5,930 bases of DNA from Deltaproteobacteria bacterium. GTDB lineage: Bacteria; Desulfobacterota; Desulfarculia; Adiutricales; Adiutricaceae. The stretch is from NCBI GenBank assembly GCA_031288745.1, contig JAITQT010000421.1:1-5930 (forward strand). The letters are read 5' to 3'. This document shows, piece after piece, positions 1 to 5,368 of this stretch (position 1 is its first letter; each line of letters begins with the position of its first letter). Under the pieces are notes generated by a model. That model did no database searches and was not told the DNA's origin. It saw only the letters and a list, made by a program, of their open reading frames with translations. Position numbers and translations under genes: made by a program.

Positions 1-1
1 G

Positions 2-241
2 GCGGCGGCTGGCTGCTCGACTATCGCTCTTTTTCCCCTAGCCGAATCTTTAAAAGATAACCCCAAAGCGGTGATAGGCTTAACCGATTTTTCAGCCAGG
101 GAATATATTTTAAAGATTCTTGGTGCCACTAAGCTAAGTTTTAGCCTTCCTTTCAAATTATTTAAGGAAATGGAAGAAAACGTTAATCAAAGTTTTTTGA
201 CTAACCATTTTTGGCTCGATTACAGTAAGAATAGAGACTAA
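2..241 (+). CDS. C-terminal part of a DUF169-like protein (5' end outside window)
   Basis: The frame is open from the window edge to a TAA at 239-241, giving the last 79 residues of a longer protein. The visible part begins AAGCSTIALFPLAESL, has an IGLTDFSAR segment in the middle, and ends with SFSLPFKLFKEMEENVNQSF followed by LTNHFW. This matches what I remember of the C-terminus of the DUF169 family (COG2043): a Cys-Ser-Thr near a PLAE stretch, a D-x-SAR motif, then a 'F-x-P-F-x-x-F-x-x-M-x-x-N-x-x-x-SFL' ending. The biochemical role of that family is not established, so I assign none. No membrane segment is visible in this part. The gene is co-oriented with the aas-like gene but separated by 191 bp containing its own promoter and hairpin, so the two are probably not one operon. 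The coding frame is certain; the family is fairly likely but rests on memory of the motif pattern. Confidence 0.6.
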   Translation, partial: AAAGCSTIALFPLAESLKDNPKAVIGLTDFSAREYILKILGATKLSFSLPFKLFKEMEENVNQSFLTNHFWLDYSKNRD

Positions 242-301
242 TCTAAGTCTTTTTTCTTTTACTCCCCAGTTAGGGTTATTTAATTTCCTATCCCCCTACT
301 T

Positions 302-330
302 TTGCAGTTGGTAGTATAGCTAACGATAAT
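302..330 (+). promoter_or_regulatory. Sigma70-like promoter for the aas-like gene
   Basis: TTGCAG at 302-307 and GATAAT at 325-330 are separated by exactly 17 bp. The -10 element matches TATAAT in five of six positions; the -35 matches TTGACA only in its first three. Transcription would start near 337 and leave a leader of about 95 nt before the TTG start at 433, with the hairpin at 367-392 inside it. This is a pattern match only. Confidence 0.45.
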
Positions 331-366
331 TTTTAGGTTTTCTCTGTTTTTTCTCTTTCATAGCGC

Positions 367-399
367 TTTCGGCCGCTTAAGGCGGGCCGAAACGTTTTT
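367..399 (+). terminator. GC-rich hairpin with T run in the aas leader
   Basis: TTTCGGCC (367-374) pairs perfectly with GGCCGAAA (385-392). Two more pairs (G375-C383, C376-G382) are possible with one bulged G, leaving a TTAAG loop. The stem is followed by CGTTTTT (393-399), so it has the form of a rho-independent terminator. It could end transcripts of the upstream DUF169-like gene. Because a promoter-like sequence lies upstream at 302-330, it could instead act as a leader attenuator for the downstream gene. The sequence does not decide between the two. Confidence 0.6.
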
Positions 400-432
400 G
401 GCCTATGTTTTTGCGGCCTAATTTATGGGAAT

Positions 433-2658
433 TTGGTTATTTTTATGATTGGCATTTTAAAATTTTTAAAGCCTCGTTTTCCCCATTTTGTAGCTTCTTT
501 GGCCCGCCTTATAGCCGCTGCTGCAGTCTACCTTATTTTTCGACCGGCGATTAAGGGCTTGGGTCATTTTATTTCTATTTCCGGGCCGGTCGTGTTGATG
601 GTCAACCGCTGCTCCACTCTCGACGCCCTCTTGGTGGGGAGCTATATCGAACGGCCTTTGGTCGTGATTTTGGACCAGAAATGGCCCTCTTGTTTTTTAA
701 TCGAACTCTTAGGCCTCTTTCATAAGGTTATAAGGGTCGATTACGATAAACCCTTAATCGATCAGGGTTTGGGCTCAGCCTTGGAAGAGGGCCATTCAGT
801 TTTGATATTTCCAGAAACCGAACCGACCATTAATCTTTCCATTTCTAAAGTTTGGGAAGAGGCGGCCCTCTTTGTTGAGCGGATCAATAGGCCCGTTCTA
901 ACCGTCATCATTGACGGTCCTCAATATTATCGCTACGGTTTGGGACCTGGATTACTTCGTCATTTACCGCGTAATCCGGGGGCGACCATTACTTTTCTAA
1001 ATCCCCAAAATGAAACGCCGCCAGTTATTGCTGCGTCCAATAAGGAGCAAAGCGAGATCGGCCGTCGTAAAGCTCGTAGAATGAGCGCAGAGGCCCTCTA
1101 CCACCGCCTTTGCCGCTCAAGGCTCCAAGCTTTAAGCGATTTCTACGAGCAAAACCTGTGGCTAGCCCTAATTAAGGCCTCCAAATATTGGGGGGCCGAT
1201 AAGATCGTTTTAGAAGATGCTTCCTTTAAAACTCTGACCTACGCCCAACTAATTAAAAGGGCCCGATCTTACGGCCGAGCCTTGGAAAAATTAACCTCCG
1301 AAGGCGATTTCGTGGGGCTAATGCTGCCCAACTCTACTCAGTCGGCTATAATTATGTTCGCCCTCTGGTCCATAGGGCGTTCGCCTGTTTTACTAAATTA
1401 TACCCAAGGCCCCAGTTGGCTTAAGTCTTCCATGACTACAGCCAAATTAAAGCTCTACGTAACCTCGACGGCCTTTTTAACCCAATTAGGTCTTATTGAG
1501 AGCGTTGATAGCTTTCCAGCCAGGCCGGTCTGTTTAGAGAAGCTAAAAATTTCTAGCGCCCCTTTGTTTATCCGCTCCGCTTTTCCGCATAAAAAATTAC
1601 CCTCATGCGAGGAGCCGGCGGTTATCATTTTTACCTCCGGCTCCGAAGGCCGGCCCAAGGCGGTGGTCCACAGTCACCGTAGCCTTTTGTCTAACGATTA
1701 TCAAATGGGCAGCTGGTTAGGGCTAGGGCCGGATGATGTCATTTTTGATGCCATGCCTCTTTTCCATTCCATGGGCCTTAATTTGTTGTTCTTAATGCCG
1801 GTTTTGTTGGGCATGCGCTGCTTTCTCTATTTAAGCCCTCTACACGCCCATACTATTCCCAAGCTCGTTTACCGCGTTAGGGCCACCCTTTTGGTGGCTA
1901 GTGACACCTTTGCTAACGCCTGGGCCAGGGAGGCCGAACCGGCTGATTTTAAATCCCTAAAATACCTCTTGGCCGGCTCGGAGCGTATTAAGCTAAAGAC
2001 TCACGAGCTTTATTTTAAACAGTTTGGGGTCCGCATATTTGAAGGCTACGGCGTGACCGAAACGGCCCCGGTCTTAGCTGTTAATAATTTTTATCACTAT
2101 CGCTTGGGCTCTGTGGGGCAGATCTTACCTGGGCTCGATAGTCGGCTTAAGCCCTTAGAAGGGGTTAAAGACGGAGGGCTATTGGAAGTTAAAGGCCCTA
2201 ACTTGATGAAGGGTTATTTTATGCCCGAGAACCCTGGAGTGCTTGTCTCCTCGCCCGACGGCTGGCACGATACCGGGGACGTGGTGGAGATAGACCAAGA
2301 CGGCTTTGTCTTTATCAAGGGGCGAGCCAAACGATTTGCTAAGATAGGCGGAGAGATGGTCTCTTTAGCCGCAGTAGAGGAGGCGGCTAATAAGCTTTGG
2401 CCCGGCCGGCCCCAGGCTGTTGTGGCCCGTAGCGACCCGCGTCGAGGGGAAAGGCTTATCTTTATCACCGAAGATAGCTCGCCCAATTTAGGGGAGTTAA
2501 GGGAGGTTATCAGGCAATCGGGTTTACCCGACTTTTATAGCCCTCGCGCTTTTATAAACCTTAAAATTCCTCTAAACCCAGTAGGTAAGGTGGATTTTTT
2601 TAAATTAAATCAAGAAATCGATAGCTTGGAGAGCGATAAACAGCCCTCGGCCGAGTAA
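433..2658 (+). CDS. aas: Aas-like acyltransferase/acyl-ACP synthetase, acyltransferase half degenerate
   Basis: This 741-residue protein has the two-domain plan of E. coli Aas (719 residues), which ligates fatty acids to acyl carrier protein and reacylates 2-acyl-lysophosphatidylethanolamine at the inner membrane. Residues 1-45 are hydrophobic. Residues 50-190 align with the PlsC-type acyltransferase, but the H-x4-D motif reads NRCSTLD (58-64, Arg59 for His) and FPEGR reads FPETE (126-130). The AMP-binding half looks intact: P-loop FTSGSEGRPKAVVHSH (400-415), PLFHSMGLN (442-450), EGYGVTETAP (537-546), DGWHDTGD (609-616), KGRAKRFAKIGGEMVSL (629-645) and PLNPVGKVDF (713-722) with the presumed catalytic Lys719. 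The likely activity is therefore acyl-ACP (or acyl-CoA) ligation, with transferase activity doubtful. The start is TTG at 433 or ATG at 445 in the same frame; neither has a strong ribosome site, and there is no ATG or GTG between the upstream stop at 361 and 433. No lplT lies beside it. Confidence 0.9.
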   Translation: MVIFMIGILKFLKPRFPHFVASLARLIAAAAVYLIFRPAIKGLGHFISISGPVVLMVNRCSTLDALLVGSYIERPLVVILDQKWPSCFLIELLGLFHKVIRVDYDKPLIDQGLGSALEEGHSVLIFPETEPTINLSISKVWEEAALFVERINRPVLTVIIDGPQYYRYGLGPGLLRHLPRNPGATITFLNPQNETPPVIAASNKEQSEIGRRKARRMSAEALYHRLCRSRLQALSDFYEQNLWLALIKASKYWGADKIVLEDASFKTLTYAQLIKRARSYGRALEKLTSEGDFVGLMLPNSTQSAIIMFALWSIGRSPVLLNYTQGPSWLKSSMTTAKLKLYVTSTAFLTQLGLIESVDSFPARPVCLEKLKISSAPLFIRSAFPHKKLPSCEEPAVIIFTSGSEGRPKAVVHSHRSLLSNDYQMGSWLGLGPDDVIFDAMPLFHSMGLNLLFLMPVLLGMRCFLYLSPLHAHTIPKLVYRVRATLLVASDTFANAWAREAEPADFKSLKYLLAGSERIKLKTHELYFKQFGVRIFEGYGVTETAPVLAVNNFYHYRLGSVGQILPGLDSRLKPLEGVKDGGLLEVKGPNLMKGYFMPENPGVLVSSPDGWHDTGDVVEIDQDGFVFIKGRAKRFAKIGGEMVSLAAVEEAANKLWPGRPQAVVARSDPRRGERLIFITEDSSPNLGELREVIRQSGLPDFYSPRAFINLKIPLNPVGKVDFFKLNQEIDSLESDKQPSAE

Positions 2659-3040
2659 AGTGATTGAGGGGGCACCTTTTGGCCGGAAGTGAGGCGAAAT
2701 CATAGTTTTAAAGAGGGCGCTCTGGTTTTTTCGCTATGGCGAACAATTTAAAGCTGCGAAAACTCAAACCCAGTAGACTCGTGGAAGTATAATTAATTTA
2801 TCAAGGGCGGCTGCTAGTTCTAGTTTAAGGGTCGAAAAGATGTAACCTTATCCCAAGGCCTCTTTAAGACCTTGTTTTTCAATTTTTCCTCGACTAATTA
2901 AAGTCCTAATATGGGCTAATAGTTGACCTTTCCCTCGCAATTTGAAAAAACCATTAAAGATAATCTTACAGCGTATAGAGTGGGCTGGCTAAAATTTCAA
3001 TGTGTGGTAGGCCTCCTAGAAGGGCAGTTGAAAGGTTATA
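2659..3040. other. Gene-free spacer after the aas-like gene
   Basis: No reading frame here shows recognisable protein similarity. Visible structures are a weak AGAG/CTCT hairpin followed by GG and six T (2712-2731), a small TTCGC/GCGAA stem just after it, and a better terminator-like hairpin at 2854-2879, listed separately. A TTG-started frame runs from 2923 to 3069 but is too short and unsupported to call. The spacer probably holds the aas transcript end plus old insertion debris. Confidence 0.5.
2854..2879 (+). terminator. Terminator-like hairpin
   Basis: CAAGG (2854-2858) pairs with CCTTG (2870-2874). Inside, TCT pairs with AGA around a TTA loop, with two unpaired C on the 5' side. Five T follow at 2875-2879. 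It lies about 200 bp past the aas-like stop codon and could end that transcript. The stem is short, so support is moderate. Confidence 0.45.
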
Positions 3041-3223
3041 CTAAAGAACGAAATGATTTACCATTTTAGGCCTTAATTTTTGGACCTCTTTCAAAAATTT
3101 GAAGCCATGTTTTTTTAGAAGCCTCGACACCGTTAACAGCGAAACCTTAATACCAAATTTCTTGTAAATCCTGTCGGCGATACTTTGTCTGGTGTGATAG
3201 TTCTTGGCATTCGAATTGGTTGA
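3041..3223 (-). pseudogene. Transposase helix-turn-helix remnant
   Basis: Read on the minus strand, about 60 codons end at a TAG (3041-3043). They contain HTRQSIADRIYKKFGIKVS followed by LLTVSRLLKKHGFKFLKE. This is the pattern of the winged-helix DNA-binding part of Tc1/mariner-IS630-type transposases: a basic 'TxxxIAxxIxxxFGIKVSxxTVSRLLKKHGF' stretch. A complete enzyme has over 250 more residues after this point, including the DDE catalytic core. None of that is present; the frame stops about 15 codons after the motif. The frame also stays open further into 3224-3511, but there it is merely antisense to the Panacea-domain gene. I read this as a truncated relic. The exact IS family is not certain, and a solo DNA-binding protein is an outside alternative. 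Confidence 0.55.
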
Positions 3224-3325
3224 CACAACTAGTATCCGAAATGGGAAAATTAGATTCCCTTGGGCATGAGGCCGGAAAGGGGCTTGTTTGCTGGCAGACA
3301 AAACATAAAGGTTAAAAGGTATACT

Positions 3326-3661
3326 ATGCCTACGGTCTTTAATGTTGCGAACTATTTCATCGTTGCCACTAAATGTGACTGTGAAGACGGGTTGAACGAT
3401 GATGTTATGACGCATCTTAAACTCCAGAAGCTCGTCTATTACGCGCAAGGCTTTTCTATGGTATTTAACAATGAGCCTCTGTTTGACAGAGATATTGAGG
3501 CCTGGGAACACGGGCCGGTCTGTGCTGATTTATATAATAAATATAAGAAGTATAAATGCGGTATAATTATTTCTAATTTATCTTTTGATGAAGCCAAAAA
3601 ACCGTTTACCCAGAAACAAACAGGGTATTATAATGTTAGAGGACATGAAGCAATCTTGTAA
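3326..3661 (+). CDS. Panacea/SocA-like (DUF4065) antitoxin-type protein, C-terminus missing
   Basis: This is a 111-residue protein. Residues 5-75 carry the hallmark of the Panacea (SocA-like, DUF4065) domain: FNVANYFI (5-12), LKLQKLVYYAQGFSM (31-45), then EPLFDRDIEAWEHGPV (50-65) and a Tyr/Lys-rich helix. Panacea proteins act as antitoxins that bind and neutralise diverse toxins; SocA is an adaptor handing a toxin to a protease. I chose ATG 3326 because AAAAGG (3314-3319) precedes it with 6 nt spacing and the family similarity begins there. A TTG at 3260 in the same frame has neither. Family members usually run to 150 or more residues with a later 'YGxYSxxxLxxxTHxExPW' region. Here the protein ends after GYYNVRGHEAIL, and I found no continuation in the other frames of the AT-rich sequence downstream. 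It is probably truncated. The next gene, 130 bp on, is a possible partner. Confidence 0.75.
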   Translation: MPTVFNVANYFIVATKCDCEDGLNDDVMTHLKLQKLVYYAQGFSMVFNNEPLFDRDIEAWEHGPVCADLYNKYKKYKCGIIISNLSFDEAKKPFTQKQTGYYNVRGHEAIL

Positions 3662-3791
3662 TGATAGATTAGTAGATGAAGAAGACAATGAATAAAGTAA
3701 AAAAAATATAATAACCAAAAACATCTAAAAGTAATAAAATTTATTCATAATTCCGAGCCTCATAACCGTTTTATGCGGGGTATAGTATAGT

Positions 3792-4031
3792 ATGGTTAGA
3801 AGAAGACGCAGCAGTTTCAAGATCCCTGGCTTTTCATGGAAAAGGGCGCTAGGTATTACAGCCGCTAAACAGCGCTTCGCTCGGAAGACCGGTATCCCTA
3901 CCACCAAGGCGGGCCTTCAGCGTAAACTTGGTCGGGAGATAATGAAAGCTGGGGGCTGCATGGTGTTCATTGTTATTAGCCTATCAATGTCTGCATTGCT
4001 CTTTTGGTTTTTTACGGCCTTGATAGTATGA
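3792..4031 (+). CDS. Small basic protein with C-terminal membrane segment
   Basis: This 79-residue protein has two parts. Residues 1-50 are very basic (VRRRRSSFKIPGFSWKRALG, then TAAKQRFARKTGIPTTKAG and QRKLGR). Residues 55-79 are a continuous hydrophobic stretch (CMVFIVISLSMSALLFWFF...) that would span a membrane once. The layout predicts a positively charged cytoplasmic head and a C-terminal anchor. From memory, the 'SFxxPGFSWKRAxGIxxAKxxxxxxTGIPTTxxGxxRKxGR' pattern occurs in short uncharacterised proteins of bacteria and phages, which favours a real gene over a chance frame; no function is known to me. ATG 3792 is preceded by GCGGGG (3775-3780), a rather distant ribosome site. It follows the Panacea gene in the same direction, so a membrane-acting toxin is one possibility, but this is inference. 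A hairpin follows its stop codon closely. Confidence 0.65.
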   Translation: MVRRRRSSFKIPGFSWKRALGITAAKQRFARKTGIPTTKAGLQRKLGREIMKAGGCMVFIVISLSMSALLFWFFTALIV

Positions 4032-4034
4032 ACG

Positions 4035-4064
4035 AGGTCTAATTGGATGAGCGGTAGACCTTTG
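4035..4064 (+). terminator. Inverted repeat just after the 79-codon gene
   Basis: AGGTCTA (4035-4041) and TAGACCT (4055-4061) form a perfect 7-bp stem around a 13-nt loop, starting four bases after the TGA of the small membrane-protein gene. Only a short T stretch (4061-4063) follows, so termination would be weak. It could also mark the boundary with the transposase relic that begins at about 4068. Confidence 0.35.
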
Positions 4065-4067
4065 TGA

Positions 4068-4770
4068 AAAAAAACGGCTGTTAAAGAAGAAGAACTCAAG
4101 CGGGGCCAAGGAGAGGCCTGGGGCTAGACAGCCATAGATTCGTCAACTCGCCTGATAATCAACTACAGAGTTGGGACTCATTTCTTAGATGTTGCCCCCA
4201 TCATGGTTCAAGGGCTCAAGTTAAGATACTCTGGCAAGTGCCACTGTTCCTTAGCGATGAACTCTCCCATTACAAGACCGTGCTTGTGGAAGCTTTCTCT
4301 CACTTTGAACCGGTTCCATGGACCGGCAGCTTGGCCCACCCGATAAACTCTGTCAGAGTTCTCAATGATGACCTGATGTATGCTACTGTTAAGAAGACCA
4401 GAAAGAATGGCCGGGTGGTCAAAGTGGAGCGAACAGTGGTTTTTGGGGACGAGGCCGCCATCGCTGAGCACTTGACGGCATCTCCTGGGACTCTCATCAA
4501 CACCTTACGTGGAGCACAGCAATTTGAACTGGCCCCTGTGGGATGCTCTTGACCAGAAAGTAGGTGACCTTTGCCAAAGTTTTTCGCTAGCTTAAGGTAA
4601 AGCTAGCATTCTGCTAAATGTGGTATAACTTTGGGCAACCCCATAGTACGTTGAGTAAGAGTTCGGCCAGTGGTCAAGGGATTACTCCAGGCATGGTTTT
4701 TGGAATCGCTGATCGGCAGTGGACTGTTGAAGACGTGGTGAGACCGACTGCTCTTTATCAACTAAACTGA
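4068..4770 (+). pseudogene. IS1-like DDE transposase relic with several frameshifts and stops
   Basis: No single frame encodes the protein, but one transposase can be followed across three. Positions 4068-4237 give KEEELKRGQGEAWG, a TAG (4125), then TAIDSSTRLIINYRVG and VAPIMVQGLKLRYSGK. From 4238, after a one-base shift, come VPLFLSDELSHY, LMYATVKKTRKNGRVVKVER and VVFGDEAAI up to INT. From 4506 comes YVEHSNLNWPLWDA. From 4549 come LTRK, a TAG (4561), VTFAKVFR, a TAG (4588), LKVKLAFC, a TAA (4615), WYNFGQPHSTL and ITPGMVFGIADRQWTVEDVV, ending at a TGA (4768-4770). The order matches an IS1-like DDE transposase, ending in its 'RTPAMAxGIxDxxWTVEELL' tail. The three catalytic codons survive at 4137-4139 (Asp), 4256-4258 (Asp) and 4512-4514 (Glu). 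The N-terminal DNA-binding part is absent. It cannot be functional. That it is a transposase is clear; the exact IS family is my judgement from remembered sequences. Confidence 0.8.
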
Positions 4771-4980
4771 CCCATTACCAGGTTTATGAACTGCTCAAGA
4801 AAATAGCCGCGGAGTATGCGGGACAGTTAGTGTATTTAACTCTTAACAACGCCAAATATCAGAAATGCAAGCTTGTGCAGGAACTTGCAGATCAGCTTGG
4901 TCTCATCCTAGTATATATACCGCCTTAACAGCTCCAACTTGAACCTGATTGAGAGGTTATGGAAAAAAGATAAAAGGTGT
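4758..4980 (+). pseudogene. IS630-type transposase fragment, catalytic Asp changed
   Basis: The frame reads THYQVYELLKKIAAEYAGQL, then VYLTLNNAKYQKCKLVQELA and DQLGLILVYIPP, and hits TAA at 4926-4928. One extra base in that TAA explains the break. Moving one frame over gives SSNLNLIERLWKK (from 4930), restoring the family's PPYSxNLNLIERLWKxxKK motif. This is the C-terminal half of the DDE core of IS630/Tc1-mariner transposases. The second catalytic Asp, normally in LDNA, is Asn (codon 4845-4847); the final Glu (4951-4953) remains. The N-terminal two thirds are missing. On the left the fragment abuts the tail of the IS1-like relic, and on the right it fades as the 68-bp repeat begins. It is inactive for several independent reasons. 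It could share origin with the minus-strand helix-turn-helix remnant at 3041-3223, but this is not shown. Confidence 0.85.
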
Positions 4981-5044
4981 CCGTTCACAAATGTGAACGT
5001 TTAAGGGCTCGTTCACAAGAGAGAACGCTGCGGTACCAAGCCTA
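4977..5044. repeat. 68-bp hairpin repeat, copy 1
   Basis: This copy matches 5771-5838 at 63 of 68 positions without gaps. It contains CGTTCAC (4982-4988), GTGAACG (4993-4999), CGTTCAC (5010-5016) and GAACG (5023-5027). The second arm can pair with the first (7 bp, AAAT loop) or the third (7 bp, 10-nt loop). The third arm can also pair with the fourth, so the hairpins are mutually exclusive. The outer parts, including CTGCGGTACCAAGCC, are conserved as well. It starts where the IS630-type similarity ends. Function unknown; a mobile-element end, a protein-binding site with several half-sites, or an RNA structure are all possible. Confidence 0.85.
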
Positions 5045-5060
5045 AATAGACTTTATATTA

Positions 5061-5177
5061 ATGTTTAAGGATATTAAAGATAAAAAAGTGTTAGATAAGC
5101 TTATTAGCGAGAAGGTTCAGTTGTTTGATAATTTGGTGCCAAAAGGCGGGTTAACATTTACAACCGAAGAGGTCTAA
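5061..5177 (+). CDS. Doubtful 38-residue reading frame
   Basis: ATG 5061 to TAA 5175-5177 encodes a charged peptide beginning MFKDIKDKKVLDKLISEK and ending LTFTTEEV. The first half looks like an amphipathic helix. I do not recognise it. No clear ribosome binding site precedes the ATG (the sequence is CTTTATATTA), and the frame is short enough to arise by chance. A second open frame further on (up to a TGA near 5312) contains KRRYLFEVNGELSLAIDALF and ends just ahead of the terminator at 5335, so the two could be pieces of one decayed small gene. That is speculation. Confidence 0.2.
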   Translation: MFKDIKDKKVLDKLISEKVQLFDNLVPKGGLTFTTEEV

Positions 5178-5334
5178 AAATTAAGCTCTAAAATGGAAAA
5201 TCATTTTGTTTTTTAGTATACATAAGATAGCCTTTAGGAGAGGGAGACGAAAGCGGCGGTACCTCTTTGAGGTAAACGGAGAGCTTAGCCTAGCCATTGA
5301 CGCGCTATTTTGAGTCACCATACTTTTATGCAGT

Positions 5335-5362
5335 AAAAAAGGGGCCTTATTCCGGCCCCTTT
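5335..5362. terminator. Strong, essentially bidirectional intrinsic terminator
   Basis: AAAGGGGCC (5338-5346) pairs perfectly with GGCCCCTTT (5354-5362) around a TTATTCC loop: nine base pairs, six of them G-C. Six A precede the G-C core on the plus strand, so a transcript from the minus strand would end in six U. On the plus strand the stem ends in TTT and is followed by AAATTT. It therefore works best on paper for minus-strand transcription. No gene of normal size ends on it from either side. Confidence 0.8.
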
Positions 5363-5368
5363 AAATTT

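Noticed and set aside
1455..1658. Minus-strand open frame of 67 codons inside the aas-like gene
   Set aside because: It is antisense to the conserved AMP-binding region and has no similarity of its own; the plus-strand protein explains the openness.
2214..2486. Minus-strand open frame of 90 codons inside the aas-like gene
   Set aside because: It lies opposite the A7/A8 motifs of the ligase domain, and its Ser/Thr/Pro-rich composition is typical of an antisense frame.
2923..3069. 48-residue TTG-started plus-strand frame (QFEKTIKDNL, then WLKFQCVVGLLEG), faintly like the N-terminus of an IS4-type transposase
   Set aside because: It is short, has no good start, its last part overlaps the minus-strand relic, and the resemblance is too weak to call without a database search.
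3260..3325. TTG start adding 22 residues to the Panacea-domain protein
   Set aside because: There is no ribosome site before it and the extra residues do not fit the family, while ATG 3326 has AAAAGG six bases upstream.
3224..3511. Upstream extension of the minus-strand transposase frame
   Set aside because: This part is antisense to the Panacea-domain gene and its translation resembles no transposase; only 3041-3223 carries the helix-turn-helix signal.
4066..4076. A8 run followed by CGG, reminiscent of the slippery site used for IS1 frameshifting
   Set aside because: It lies at the truncated edge of the relic, no InsA-like upstream frame is present, and the frame breaks seen elsewhere are not at slippery sequences, so they are mutations.
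3725..4099. Minus-strand frames of 60 codons at 3725-3907 and 3917-4099
   Set aside because: They are antisense to the 79-codon gene and to the start of the transposase relic, with no recognisable features.
4208..4503. Minus-strand frames of 87 codons (4208-4471) and 67 codons (4300-4503)
   Set aside because: Both lie opposite the clearly transposase-like plus-strand segment and have no similarity of their own.
4977..5044. Integron attC site
   Set aside because: The palindromic arms do not match the RYYYAAC/GTTRRRY core sites and no integrase or cassette pattern is visible.
5195..5320. Possible tRNA or structured RNA around the TACCTC-TTT-GAGGTA hairpin
   Set aside because: There is no acceptor stem, T-loop or anticodon arm in tRNA spacing; one short hairpin alone is not enough.
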